From positions 124,001 through 188,000 of the forward strand of contig NZ_BNBY01000012.1 of assembly GCF_014656195.1 (NCBI RefSeq): a DNA stretch of 64,000 nucleotides, given 5' to 3'. This DNA comes from Kitasatospora xanthocidica (GTDB lineage Bacteria > Actinomycetota > Actinomycetes > Streptomycetales > Streptomycetaceae). Positions 1 through 8,068 of this stretch are shown in pieces. Every line of letters begins with the position of its first letter. The stretch's first letter is position 1. The translations under genes were made by a program, and so were the position numbers. The notes under the pieces are model-generated. The model was not told the origin of the DNA, did no database searches, and saw nothing but the letters and a program-made list of their open reading frames with translations.

Positions 1-1171
1 GCACCACCGCCCCGGCGAGCAGCACCGTCAGTCCGGCCGCCAGGGCCGCCGTGCGGACCAGGACGCGGCGCCCGGACCCGGCCAGCACGGCGGCGCCGAC
101 CAGGAAGGCCGACGGGACGAGGTACGAGGTGTAGCGGGCGTAGACCCAGTCGTCGATCCGGCCGTCGGCGGGCAGCGCGGCGGCGGCGGCGAGGGCGGTG
201 CCGACCAGCAGCGCCACCAGGACGCCGCCGGTGATCCGCAGCTCCCGCGGGGCGCGGCGGTCGAACACCGCGAACAGGCAGGCGACGACGGCCAGCCCGC
301 CGATGCCCCAGGTGGAGACGGTGAAGTACCAGATCTGTCCGGCGGTCCGGGTGAGCGTCCGCTGGGCGGCCTCCGGGTCGGTCAGACCCCGCCAGAGGAA
401 CCCGCCGACGTCGCTGTTCGCGACGCCGAACCGGGCGCGCAGCCAGGCGGAGAGCAGCTTGCCGCCGAGCACGCCGAGGCCGAGCGTCGCGAGCCCGGCG
501 ACGGTGCTCCGCCACGGCGCCCGACGCAGCAGCAGGACGCCCAGGAACACGGCGGCGGTCAGGGCGACCACCACGCCGCCGCGGTCATGGGTGGCCATCG
601 CGTACCCGGCGGCCGCGCCCGCGCCCACGGCATGCCAGACGCGGCGCCGCAGCGGGCCGTCGGCGAGCCAGCCGTGCAGGCAGAGCAGCCAGGCGAGGAT
701 CAGGACGGGCAGCACGGCGTCGGTCATGACGAACTGCGAGTAGAAGATCACCGGCGGCAGCAGCGCGGTCACGGCGCCGAAGACGTACGCGAGCCGCCGG
801 TCCAGGCCGAGCCGGCGCAGCGCGACGTAGGCGAGCGGCAGGATCAGCGCGTTGACCGCCGCGTTCAGGCCCATGATCAGCTGGTAGGCGGTCACCGGGT
901 CGTCGGCCAGCCGCAGCGCGGGGGAGATCAGCAGCGGGTAGCCGCCGGGGAGGACCTCGCCGACCGGGATCGCCGTCGGCGGGCGGCCGGCCAGGACGCG
1001 GGCCAGGACGAGGTAGGAGTCCTCGTCGGGGTGCACGGACGGGAAGTTCAGGTGCCGGACGAGGACGAGCCGGAACAGCAGCTCGGCGACGTAACCGGTG
1101 AGCAGGGCGATGCCCGGCCGGGCGGCGACCCACCGGGTGACGGCGGGCAGGGTGGATCTGAGAGGCCGCAT
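1..1171 (-). CDS. GT-C type membrane glycosyltransferase, C-terminus beyond window
   Basis: The reading frame runs off the left edge, so only the N-terminal ~390 residues are present. It looks like a polytopic glycosyltransferase of the GT39/mannosyltransferase kind, which uses polyprenyl-phosphate sugars outside the membrane. A first membrane helix (about residues 15-32) is followed by an acidic extracytoplasmic loop containing HPDEDSY, the place where GT-C enzymes carry their catalytic acidic residues. Several further hydrophobic helices follow. The ATG at 1169-1171 has a strong ribosome site (GTTAGGAGGGG, 1180-1190). Upstream lies an unusually AT-rich patch (1200-1235). The next genes on the same strand are a small membrane protein and a CDP-alcohol phosphotransferase, so a lipid-glycoconjugate role is plausible. 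The sugar and acceptor cannot be told. Confidence 0.7.
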   Translation of the reverse strand, partial: MRPLRSTLPAVTRWVAARPGIALLTGYVAELLFRLVLVRHLNFPSVHPDEDSYLVLARVLAGRPPTAIPVGEVLPGGYPLLISPALRLADDPVTAYQLIMGLNAAVNALILPLAYVALRRLGLDRRLAYVFGAVTALLPPVIFYSQFVMTDAVLPVLILAWLLCLHGWLADGPLRRRVWHAVGAGAAAGYAMATHDRGGVVVALTAAVFLGVLLLRRAPWRSTVAGLATLGLGVLGGKLLSAWLRARFGVANSDVGGFLWRGLTDPEAAQRTLTRTAGQIWYFTVSTWGIGGLAVVACLFAVFDRRAPRELRITGGVLVALLVGTALAAAAALPADGRIDDWVYARYTSYLVPSAFLVGAAVLAGSGRRVLVRTAALAAGLTVLLAGAVV

Positions 1172-1277
1172 GGGCCGCACCCCTCCTAACGGATTCTTCT
1201 GATGGCGGTATATGTCGTTTGACTGACTATATGGTTCGCCTCGAAGGGAGCAGTACGCCGCCCGGGCCGATCCCGGA

Positions 1278-1508
1278 TCACCGCCCCGTCGCCGGCGCCG
1301 CCGTCCTTGCCGCTGCCCGGTGGCGGCGGTGGTACGAGACCGTGACGGCGGCCAGCAGCGGGGCCCAGGCCACGGTGGGCAGGTAGCGGAAGCCCACCAG
1401 GAAGTGGCCCGCCGGGGTCATGTCCGTCCCCGGCATCGCCCACCACCCGGCGAAGGGCGTCCAGAGCAGGGCCAGCCCCGCCGCGCCGAGCGAGGCCGCC
1501 AGGACCAC
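1278..1508 (-). CDS. small hypothetical membrane protein
   Basis: A 76-residue frame with two hydrophobic stretches (about residues 2-20 and 38-56) and a basic Arg/His-rich tail (YHRRHR), consistent with a two-helix membrane protein with a positive inside tail. I do not recognise a family. It begins with GTG at 1506-1508. No good ribosome site precedes it, and the frame stays open further upstream, so the start is uncertain. It lies between the CDP-alcohol phosphotransferase and the GT-C glycosyltransferase, all on the minus strand, and could belong to the same unit. Competing frames here are Arg/Pro-rich shadows. It could also be a decayed remnant. Confidence 0.45.
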   Translation of the reverse strand: MVLAASLGAAGLALLWTPFAGWWAMPGTDMTPAGHFLVGFRYLPTVAWAPLLAAVTVSYHRRHRAAARTAAPATGR

Positions 1509-1604
1509 CGCGCGGGGGAGGGATGCCTCAGTCCGCCGTCGGGGAACACCGGGGGACGCCTGCCGCCGGGAACGCCCGCCGCCGGAGCGCCCCCCCGCCC
1601 GTGC

Positions 1605-2372
1605 TCAGCGCAGGCGCGAGGAGGACAGGATCGACGCCAGGTGCGCGACCACCATGCCCCAGGTGATCACCGTGATCCCGGCGAGCGTCGCCCGGGTCGC
1701 GTCCAGGTTGCCCAGTCCGGCGTCCACCGCGGCCGCCGTCAGCAGCACCAGCGAGGCCTCGATGCCGTTGGTCACCCGGTGGATCTTGAACACCGAGGCC
1801 AGCCGGCGGGCCGTCGCGATGCCCTGCGAACGCGGCTGCGTCGACTCCTCGTCCGCCGGCGGCTGCCCGCTGCGCGCCCGGGCCACGTCCACCAGGTCCG
1901 TCGAGGCCTTGAGCAGCACCACGCCCAGCGCGGCCGCCAGGCCCACCGACACCCACAGCTCCGAGCCGCCGCGCGCGGCCCGTACGCCCGCGCCGATCAT
2001 CAGCGCCGCGTCCGCCAGGTAGGCGCCGAGCCGGTCCACGTACACCCCGGCGATGCTGAACTGGCGCTTCCAGCGCGCCACTTCGCCGTCCACGCAGTCG
2101 AAGAGCAGGAACAGCTGGAACAGCACCGCCGCCAGCACCGCGCCGGTCAGGCCCGGGATCAGCAGGGCGGCGCCGCCGCCGACCCCGCACACCACCATCA
2201 CCCAGGTGAGGGTGTTCGGGGACACCGAGGTGCGGACCAGCTGCCGCGTGGTCCGCAGCGAGATCCGCCGCATGTACAGCCGACCCGCCCAGTGCTCACC
2301 GTTGCGGCTCTGCAGCTTGGCCTGCGGCTGGCACACCTCGCGAAGCTCGGCGAGCGCCGGAGCAGCCACCAT
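1605..2372 (-). CDS. CDP-alcohol phosphatidyltransferase family protein
   Basis: A 255-residue integral membrane enzyme of the family that joins CDP-diacylglycerol, or a CDP-alcohol, to a second alcohol. The signature is visible at residues 92-121: D92-x2-D95-G96-x2-A99-R100, then G109-x3-D113. The fourth metal Asp, expected three residues after D113, is Ala117; the next acid is D121. The sequence VDRLGAYLAD resembles an actinobacterial subfamily whose substrates are not firmly known. Hydrophobic helices flank the motif. The ATG at 2372 is preceded by GGAGG at a 10-base spacing. Downstream on the same strand are a small membrane protein and a GT-C glycosyltransferase, which suggests phospholipid or lipid-carrier chemistry. 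Confidence 0.85.
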   Translation of the reverse strand: MVAAPALAELREVCQPQAKLQSRNGEHWAGRLYMRRISLRTTRQLVRTSVSPNTLTWVMVVCGVGGGAALLIPGLTGAVLAAVLFQLFLLFDCVDGEVARWKRQFSIAGVYVDRLGAYLADAALMIGAGVRAARGGSELWVSVGLAAALGVVLLKASTDLVDVARARSGQPPADEESTQPRSQGIATARRLASVFKIHRVTNGIEASLVLLTAAAVDAGLGNLDATRATLAGITVITWGMVVAHLASILSSSRLR

Positions 2373-2688
2373 GACGACATCCCTCCACCTGTCCCGTAAC
2401 GATCACCACAGGCTACGGCCTGCACGGAGCGCCCCGACCAGCCGGTACGGCTCCCGCGGCCCCGCCCGCCGCCGGTGCGGCCGGGCGAAAACCGGTGGGC
2501 CCGCCGACGGGCCCCGGGCTAGGCTGCGCGGGTTCGCCGGAACCGGAAGCACCGGGCCCGACCACCCTTGCCCCGCAAGCCCGTTGACGTGCACCGCGAC
2601 GACCGGGGAGCGGCCGCGGGGCGACCGGGGAACGGCCGCGGAGCGACCGGGGAACGGCCCCGGACCGGAACGAGGAGTTGCCAGACCC

Positions 2689-3264
2689 ATGGACACCACG
2701 GGCGCCGCGCCACACCGCCCCGACCTGGCCCGACTGCTGGACGGCCACCGTCCGCAAGGCCCGGTGGAGACCGCCGACCACGAGCGGGCCCGCCGCCTCC
2801 TCGACGCCGACGACCCCTGGAACCGGGGCACCTTCCCGCTCCACTTCACCGCCTCCGCGCTGATCGTCCACCCGCCGACCCGCCGCGTCCTGCTGCGCTG
2901 GCACGTCCGCCAGCAGGCCTGGCTGCAGATCGGCGGCCACGGCGACCCGGGGGAGACCCGGCCGCTCGACATCGCCCTGCGCGAAGGCCGGGAGGAGACC
3001 GGCCTGGACGACCTCACCCCGTGGCCCGACGCGGCCCTCGTCCACCTGGTCGCCGTCCCCGTGCCCGCCTCGGCCGTCGAACCCGCCCACGTCCACGCGG
3101 ACCTGCGCTTCCTCCTCGCCACCGACACCCCGGAGCTGGCCCGGCCGGAGAACCCGGCCTCCCCGCTGGAGTGGCTCACCGTCGAGGAGGCCGCGCTGCG
3201 GACCACCGAGGACAACCTCCGCGAGACCCTCGCCCGCGCCGCCCGCCTGCTCCCGCCCGCCTGA
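2689..3264 (+). CDS. Nudix hydrolase
   Basis: A 191-residue Nudix-fold pyrophosphohydrolase. The Nudix box spans roughly residues 84-107 (GHGDPGE...REGREETGL). The paired Glu residues of REGREE would bind the catalytic Mg2+. There is one extra residue between the first Glu and the RE compared with the standard spacing. A helical N-terminus precedes the core fold, and the C-terminal part ends in a typical EWLTVEEA segment. The ATG at 2689 has GAGGAG about 11 bases upstream. The HAD phosphatase gene follows 56 bases downstream on the same strand, so the two may be co-transcribed. The substrate cannot be predicted. Confidence 0.9.
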   Translation: MDTTGAAPHRPDLARLLDGHRPQGPVETADHERARRLLDADDPWNRGTFPLHFTASALIVHPPTRRVLLRWHVRQQAWLQIGGHGDPGETRPLDIALREGREETGLDDLTPWPDAALVHLVAVPVPASAVEPAHVHADLRFLLATDTPELARPENPASPLEWLTVEEAALRTTEDNLRETLARAARLLPPA

Positions 3265-3320
3265 CGCGCCTCCCGCCCCACGTACCTCCCGCCCGACGCA
3301 CCTCCCCTGGAGACCACCGG

Positions 3321-4004
3321 ATGCACACCGACCAGATCCTCATCTTCGACGCCGACGACACGCTCTGGGAGAACAACGTCCTCTTCGAGCGGGTCATCGA
3401 CGGCTTCCTGGACTGGGTCGCCACCCCGGCCGAGCGGGCCGCCACCCGCTCCCTCCTGGACGGCATCGAGGCCGCCAACTCCGCCGCCCTCGGCTACGGC
3501 GCCACCGTCTTCCGGCAGAGCCTTGCCGACTGCCTCCAGCGGCTGAACGACCGCACCCCCAGCACGGCCGAGCTCGCCCGGATCGACGAACTGCTCACCC
3601 CGCTGAACCGGCGGGAGGTCGAGCTGATCCCCGGGGTCGCCGACACCCTCGCCGCGCTCGCCGACCGCCACCACCTCCTCCTGCTCACCAAGGGCGACCA
3701 GGAGGAGCAGCAGCGCAAGGTGACGGTGTCCACCGTCGACCACCACTTCCGGGGCGTCCACATCGTGGCCGAGAAGTCCGTCGACACCTACCGGCAGCTC
3801 ACCGCCGACCTCGACCTCGACCCGGACCGGACCTGGATGATCGGCAACTCGCCCAAGTCCGACATCGCCCCCGCCCGCCGGGCCGGCCTGCGCACCGTCT
3901 ACATCCCGCACGAGCACACCTGGGTGCTGGAGCACGAGGAACTCGGCCCCGACGAGGCGACGCTGCAGCTCGGCGCCTTCACCGAACTGCTGCGCCACTT
4001 CTGA
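3321..4004 (+). CDS. HAD family hydrolase
   Basis: A 227-residue haloacid-dehalogenase-superfamily phosphatase. Motif I is FDADDTLW (residues 9-16), with the nucleophilic Asp and the general acid two residues later. A four-helix cap follows, as in the phosphoglycolate phosphatase/YjjG group. Motif II is in LLTKGD, the Lys is in the VAEKS segment, and motif III is in IGNSPKSDI. GGAG lies about 9 bases before the ATG. It follows the Nudix gene and ends 7 bases from the convergent yidC stop. The substrate is unknown; cytoplasmic metabolite phosphatase is the safest description. Confidence 0.88.
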   Translation: MHTDQILIFDADDTLWENNVLFERVIDGFLDWVATPAERAATRSLLDGIEAANSAALGYGATVFRQSLADCLQRLNDRTPSTAELARIDELLTPLNRREVELIPGVADTLAALADRHHLLLLTKGDQEEQQRKVTVSTVDHHFRGVHIVAEKSVDTYRQLTADLDLDPDRTWMIGNSPKSDIAPARRAGLRTVYIPHEHTWVLEHEELGPDEATLQLGAFTELLRHF

Positions 4005-4011
4005 CCGGCGC

Positions 4012-4704
4012 TCAGCCGACCAGCGCGGCCGCCGACACCGGAGCCCCGTCCCGGTACAGCCAGGCCCGCTCGGCCGCCGACCACGCGCTCGTCGTCAGCA
4101 GATAGAGCGCGGCGGCCACTGGCACCAGCAGCGCGAACAGCACCGACCCGAACGACAGGTACGGCAGCAGTCCCGCCCCCGGCTGCGGGGCGGGCTGCGC
4201 CGCGGCCGCCCGCCGGGCCCGGCGGTAGTTGACGAACCCGACCGCCGCCAGCCCCGCGTACAGCACCCCGAACACCGCCACCTGCCCGGCACCCTGCGCC
4301 CCGCCCACGTGCAGACCCAGCGGCACCCCGAACAGGGTGTGGTCGAGCAGGTCGTTCGGCGTGGTGAACAACCGGTACATCACCGAGAAGAACGGGATCT
4401 GCACCAGCAGCGGCAGACACCCCGCGAACGGCGACACCTGCTCCTTCCGGTACATCTCCGCCAGCGCCTCCTGCAACTTCTCCGGACGCTTCTCGTACTT
4501 CTTCCGCAGCGCGGTGACCTTCGGCGCGAGCACGGCCCGCGCCTTCTCCCCCCGCGCCGCCGCCCGCGCCAGCGGATGCAGCGCGAGCCGAACGGCCACG
4601 GTGAACAGGACGATCGCGAGGGCGGTCGGAAGGACGTGGGCGATGGCGGCGACGACAGTGTGCGCGACGGCGACCGCGGGATCGAGAACGGCGAGAACGG
4701 ACAT
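4012..4704 (-). CDS. yidC: YidC/Oxa1 family membrane protein insertase
   Basis: A 230-residue short-form YidC that inserts proteins into the cytoplasmic membrane. The core is clear: helix 1 ends in TVAVRLALHPL, whose Arg (R38) matches the groove arginine of this family. A cytoplasmic helical hairpin with ALRKKYEKRPEKLQEAL and MYRKEQVSPFAGCLP follows, then four more helices. Streptomycetes usually carry a longer essential YidC near the replication origin. This shorter protein, not accompanied by rpmH/rnpA, looks like a second, specialised copy. GGAGGG lies 11 bases before the ATG. A small membrane protein gene lies directly upstream on the same strand. Confidence 0.88.
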   Translation of the reverse strand: MSVLAVLDPAVAVAHTVVAAIAHVLPTALAIVLFTVAVRLALHPLARAAARGEKARAVLAPKVTALRKKYEKRPEKLQEALAEMYRKEQVSPFAGCLPLLVQIPFFSVMYRLFTTPNDLLDHTLFGVPLGLHVGGAQGAGQVAVFGVLYAGLAAVGFVNYRRARRAAAAQPAPQPGAGLLPYLSFGSVLFALLVPVAAALYLLTTSAWSAAERAWLYRDGAPVSAAALVG

Positions 4705-4812
4705 GGTGAAGCGAGCCCTCCGGGGTCTCAGAACATGAGTGATCGGCGGAGGACGGCCGCGAAGAGGTACGGAACAGCCGTACGGGGATTGCTCGTACGG
4801 AACTGCGAAGGC

Positions 4813-5112
4813 TTACGCGGCCGCCAGGGCCGCCCCCGGCGCCCTGGGGCGTCGCCGGCCCCGGGCATCCGGATCACGCTGCGGAAGGAACGCCGTACGG
4901 AACGCCCGACGTCGCAGCACCCCGCTGCGCACCGCCGCCGGCGCCCGCGCACCCAGGAGCCGAGCCCCCGCCAACGCCCCGGCGACCGCCCCGGCCACCA
5001 GCGCCACGGCCGCGACGGCGGCCACGGAGGCCCAAGTCCCGTCGCCGCCCACCAGATCCCCGGTCAACACCCGGAGCAGCCCCAGCACCATCGCGACAAC
5101 GGTCACGGCCAC
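4813..5112 (-). CDS. small membrane protein upstream of yidC (DUF6412-like)
   Basis: A 99-residue protein with two long hydrophobic helices (about residues 2-16 and 28-55) and an Arg-rich C-terminus. Similar small proteins of unknown function (DUF6412) are commonly encoded just upstream of the accessory yidC in streptomycetes, and the gap here is only about 108 bases on the same strand. The start is GTG at 5112 or the in-frame GTG at 5106. The second is better spaced from the GAGGGGGGA ribosome site, which abuts the first. The natural inference is a partner or co-regulated product of YidC, but there is no functional evidence in the sequence. Confidence 0.6.
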   Translation of the reverse strand: MAVTVVAMVLGLLRVLTGDLVGGDGTWASVAAVAAVALVAGAVAGALAGARLLGARAPAAVRSGVLRRRAFRTAFLPQRDPDARGRRRPRAPGAALAAA

Positions 5113-5238
5113 TCCCCCCTCGGTGTCTCGCCGGCTACCGGACGTACAAGCAGGACGATCCTACGGCCCGCCGGGTTCCCACCTCCATCAGGGAAATCCC
5201 CTACGGAACTGCCGGACCGTGCGGGGCCTTGCGGGGGT

Positions 5239-5265
5239 GTAGCCATCGGTGCTACGCGGGGCTAC
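5239..5265 (+). promoter_or_regulatory. putative autoregulatory operator of the toxin-antitoxin pair
   Basis: GTAGC at 5239-5243 and GCTAC at 5251-5255 form an inverted repeat with a 7-base spacer. A further GCTAC lies at 5261-5265, just before the ribosome site and ATG of the antitoxin. Phd/YefM antitoxins bind short dyads over their own promoter, so this is the likely operator. Confidence 0.5.
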
Positions 5266-5274
5266 CTTGGGAGG

Positions 5275-5559
5275 ATGAAGACGATTTCCCAGCGGGAGTT
5301 CCGGAACAACTCCGCCGCGGTGATGGACGCCGTGGAGGCGGGGGAGACCTTCCACATCACCAGGAACGGGGTCGAGGTCGCGGAGTTGCGGCCGGTGTCC
5401 GGGCGGCGGCGGCTCACGGCGGAGGAGCTGGTGGCGCGGCACGTGAAGCTGCCGCGGGTGGACTACCAGCAGATGCGCAAGGAGGCCGAGGAGGACTTCG
5501 GGCCCGAGGAGCTGGCGGGCGACGAGCGCGACGACCCGTTCGAGCGCCGACGTGGCTGA
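5275..5559 (+). CDS. type II antitoxin, Phd/YefM family
   Basis: A 94-residue antitoxin. The N-terminal ~50 residues have the Phd/YefM pattern: KTISQREFRNN, a helix ending in AVEAGE, then TFHITRNGVEVAEL, a fold that dimerises and binds DNA. The C-terminal half is strongly charged and acidic (EEDFGPEELAGDERDD), typical of the flexible tail that wraps and neutralises the toxin. The ATG at 5275 follows GGGAGG directly (very tight spacing). The stop overlaps the toxin start by 8 bases, which gives translational coupling. A short dyad just upstream is its probable operator. Confidence 0.9.
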   Translation: MKTISQREFRNNSAAVMDAVEAGETFHITRNGVEVAELRPVSGRRRLTAEELVARHVKLPRVDYQQMRKEAEEDFGPEELAGDERDDPFERRRG

Positions 5560-5974
5560 GCGCCGGAGGGCGTCCCGGCGGCGGCCCGCCGGGGTGCTGG
5601 ACACCTGTGTCTACATCGACCTGGCGCTGCTCAACCCGACGGACCTGCCGGCCGTGCCGGAGCTGACCGCGATCACCTTCGCGGAGCTGCAGCAGGGCGT
5701 GTCGATGGCCCGCGACCCGGCCAGCCGGGCGGCCCGGCTGGAGGTGCTGGGCGCGGCGATGGCCGACTTCGACCCGCTGCCCTTCGACGCGGCCGCCGCC
5801 GCCCGCTACGGGACGCTGGTCACCCTCACCATCGCCGCCGGACGGCAGCCGCGGCCGCGGCGGATCGACCTGATGATCGCCGCCGTGGCCTCCGCCCACG
5901 GGCTGCCGCTGTACACCCGCAACGTGGCGGACTTCCGGGGGCTGGGCTCGGCGGTGGAGGTCATCGGGGTGTGA
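5552..5974 (+). CDS. PIN domain ribonuclease toxin (VapC-like)
   Basis: A 140-residue PIN-domain protein that would act as a Mg2+-dependent endoribonuclease when freed from its antitoxin. The acidic active-site residues are visible in LDTCVYIDL (first Asp), ITFAELQQG (Glu), RRIDLMIAA (Asp) and NVADFRGL (Asp). Translation starts at GTG 5552, inside the antitoxin reading frame. Phd-type antitoxins paired with PIN toxins are a known hybrid combination. The target RNA (tRNA or rRNA) cannot be inferred. No second toxin-antitoxin pair or mobile element is visible nearby. Confidence 0.9.
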   Translation: MAERRRASRRRPAGVLDTCVYIDLALLNPTDLPAVPELTAITFAELQQGVSMARDPASRAARLEVLGAAMADFDPLPFDAAAAARYGTLVTLTIAAGRQPRPRRIDLMIAAVASAHGLPLYTRNVADFRGLGSAVEVIGV

Positions 5975-6131
5975 GGGCGGCGGTTCCGTCCTGTCCGACC
6001 GGGTCGTCGTCGTTCAGGGGTCTGGTGGTGTGGCCCGGGACCGCCCGAGCCACACCACCGCGATCCGTACGGGCGCGCCGTCCGGCCCGGTGGGGTCGGG
6101 AGAGGGGAGCGACGGGCCGTGCGACGGCCTG

Positions 6132-7220
6132 TCAGGCCAGGCGGACCGCCGTCCCGGTCGCGGCGGAGGTGCGGGCGGCCTCCAGGACGGTGAGGGTGGC
6201 CACCGCGTCGCGCGGGTCGACCGGGGGCGGGGTGCCCGGGTCGGTGAGGGCGGCGGCGATGCCCGCGTAGAAGGCGGGGTAGTCGCCCGGGTCGGTCGGC
6301 AGGGTGATCGCCGACTCGTCGGTCCCGAGGGTGCCGTAGTGCGCGGGCTCGTCGGCCCCCCAGGGGCGGGTGCCGTCGGGGCGCAGACCGGCCCGCAGGT
6401 CGGCCTCCTGCGGGTCCATGCCCGCCTTGACGTAGCCGGCGGTGTCGCCGAGGACCCGCAGCCGGGGGCCGATCAGCGGGGTGACGGCGCTGGTCCACAG
6501 GTGCGAGCGGGTGCCGGAGGCGTGGGTGAGGGCGAGGAAGGCGTCGTCGTCCACGACCGCGCCGTCGCGCCGCACGTCGATCTCCGCGTACACCGTCTCG
6601 ACCGGGCCGAACAGCGTGAGCGCCTGGTCCACCAGGTGGCTGCCCAGGTCGTACAGCGTGCCGCCGACCTCGGCCGGGTCGGCCAGCTCGCGCCAGCCCG
6701 GCTTGGGCTTCGGCCGGAACCGCTCGAAACGGGACTCGAAGCGGTGCACCCGGCCCAGCGCGCCGCCGCGCACCAGCCGGCCGGCGGTGAGGAAGTCACC
6801 GTCCCAGCGCCGGTTCTGGAACACCGAGAGCAGCACGCCCCGCTCCTCGGCCAGCCGGCACAGCTCCTGCGCCTCGGCGGCGGTGCCCGCCAGCGGCTTG
6901 TCCACCACGGTGGCCAGGCCGGCCCGCAGGGCGGCGCCGGCGAGCGGGGCGTGGGTGCGGTTCGGCGAGGCGATGACGACCAGGTCGAGCGCGTCCGGGT
7001 CGGCGAGCAGCTGCTCGGGGGTGTCCACGGCACGGGCGTCGGGGTGCTCGCGCCGCAACTGCTCGCGCCGCTCGGGGTTGGCGGTGACCACGGCGTCCAG
7101 CCGCAGCCCCGGCGTGGTGGCGATCAGCGGTGCGTGGAAGGCCGAGCCGGCCAGGCCGTAGCCGATCAGGCCGACGCGCAGCGGCCGGTCGAGCGGGCGG
7201 TGGGAGGTCTGCGGGTTCAT
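6132..7220 (-). CDS. Gfo/Idh/MocA family oxidoreductase
   Basis: A 362-residue NAD(P)-dependent sugar/inositol dehydrogenase-type enzyme. The N-terminal Rossmann fold carries GLIGYGLAGS, the dinucleotide-binding glycine motif, followed by VIASPNRTH and DKPLAG, the equivalent of the conserved EKP motif whose Lys is catalytic. The C-terminal substrate-binding half includes GGTLYDLGSHLVDQ, with the family GxxxDxGxH pattern. The ATG at 7220 is chosen over GTG 7229; neither has a strong ribosome site. The gene stands alone between the toxin and the convergently oriented marR end, so its sugar substrate is not suggested by context. Confidence 0.9.
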   Translation of the reverse strand: MNPQTSHRPLDRPLRVGLIGYGLAGSAFHAPLIATTPGLRLDAVVTANPERREQLRREHPDARAVDTPEQLLADPDALDLVVIASPNRTHAPLAGAALRAGLATVVDKPLAGTAAEAQELCRLAEERGVLLSVFQNRRWDGDFLTAGRLVRGGALGRVHRFESRFERFRPKPKPGWRELADPAEVGGTLYDLGSHLVDQALTLFGPVETVYAEIDVRRDGAVVDDDAFLALTHASGTRSHLWTSAVTPLIGPRLRVLGDTAGYVKAGMDPQEADLRAGLRPDGTRPWGADEPAHYGTLGTDESAITLPTDPGDYPAFYAGIAAALTDPGTPPPVDPRDAVATLTVLEAARTSAATGTAVRLA

Positions 7221-7318
7221 GCGGCCCACTCAATCACGAGGCGCCCGGTTGCTCCCGGTTTCGGCGTCGGTATGGAGGGTGCGGAGGTGGGGGCCGGGGC
7301 GGGGCGAGGGCCGCCGGG

Positions 7319-7981
7319 TCAGCCGCGGGCGTCGGCCGGGTCGGCCGGGGCAGCCGGGTCGCCCGGGGCCTCGGGGAAGACCGCCGGCTCGTGGTCCGGG
7401 CAGTCCACCCGCAGCCTGCCGTCGCCGAAGGGCGCGTCGACGAAGTCGCAGTGGTGCGGTGCGTCCGGGTCCTCGGGGTGGGCGTCGGGCCGGTAGAAGC
7501 GGCAGGTGACGCAGGTGCGGGAGACCGGGACGGCGCCGTGGCGCTGGAGCGTGCGGATCATCGTGGTGGTGCCGCGCAGCATCGCGGCCACGGTGTCCGG
7601 GTCGAGGGCGGCGAGCGCCTCGCCGAGCGGCGGCGGGACCTGGGCGAGGCGCTCGGCCTCGGCCCGGCCGGCGTCGGTGAGGGTCAGGGTGACGGCGCGG
7701 GAGTCGGCGCGGTCGCGTTGACGGTCCACCAGTTCCTTGCCGGCGAGGGTGCGGACGGCGTCGCTGACGGTGGGCGCGGTGGAGGCGAGCGCGGTGACGA
7801 TCTCGCCCTGGCGGCGGGGCCGCCGGTCGCCGGCCAGGAACAGCAGGATGTCGGCCTGGAGCGGGGTGAGCCGGGCCGGGCCGGTGTTGTGCCAGGTGCT
7901 GAGGCGGACGGCCTGGCCGAGCCGGGTGAGTCCGAGCAGCAGCTGTTCGCCGGGGGAGAGTCCGGGCAGTGGGTCGGCCAT
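7319..7981 (-). CDS. MarR family regulator with C-terminal Cys/His cluster
   Basis: A 220-residue regulator. Residues ~15-145 form a MarR winged helix, with the recognition region around APTVSDAVRTLAGKELVDRQ and wing DRADSRAVTLTLT. The remaining tail is unusual: C157-x2-C160, H176-H177-C178, C194 and H197, a pattern expected of a structural metal site or a redox switch. Disordered Pro/Ala residues end the protein. AGAGGAGAGG precedes the ATG at 7979-7981. It is divergent from an AhpD-like gene, and three near-identical palindromes sit between them, so it very probably represses both genes in response to peroxide or another thiol-reactive signal. Confidence 0.88.
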   Translation of the reverse strand: MADPLPGLSPGEQLLLGLTRLGQAVRLSTWHNTGPARLTPLQADILLFLAGDRRPRRQGEIVTALASTAPTVSDAVRTLAGKELVDRQRDRADSRAVTLTLTDAGRAEAERLAQVPPPLGEALAALDPDTVAAMLRGTTTMIRTLQRHGAVPVSRTCVTCRFYRPDAHPEDPDAPHHCDFVDAPFGDGRLRVDCPDHEPAVFPEAPGDPAAPADPADARG

Positions 7982-8068
7982 GTGTCCGGTCCTCTCCTCT
8001 GGGTGGTTTCCCTGGTCGGCTTCCTCGGTCGGCCCGCGAGCCGTGCGTCCTTCGACGCCCTTGCATTC

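Noticed and set aside
2403..3998. Long open frames antisense to the Nudix and HAD genes
   Set aside because: In DNA this GC-rich, complementary frames stay open by chance. They are Gly/Val/Glu-rich without domains, while the plus-strand frames have clear motifs and ribosome sites.
5971..6270. Plus-strand frame after the PIN toxin, possible third gene of the module
   Set aside because: It overlaps the 3' end of the oxidoreductase on the other strand and has shadow composition with no ribosome site.
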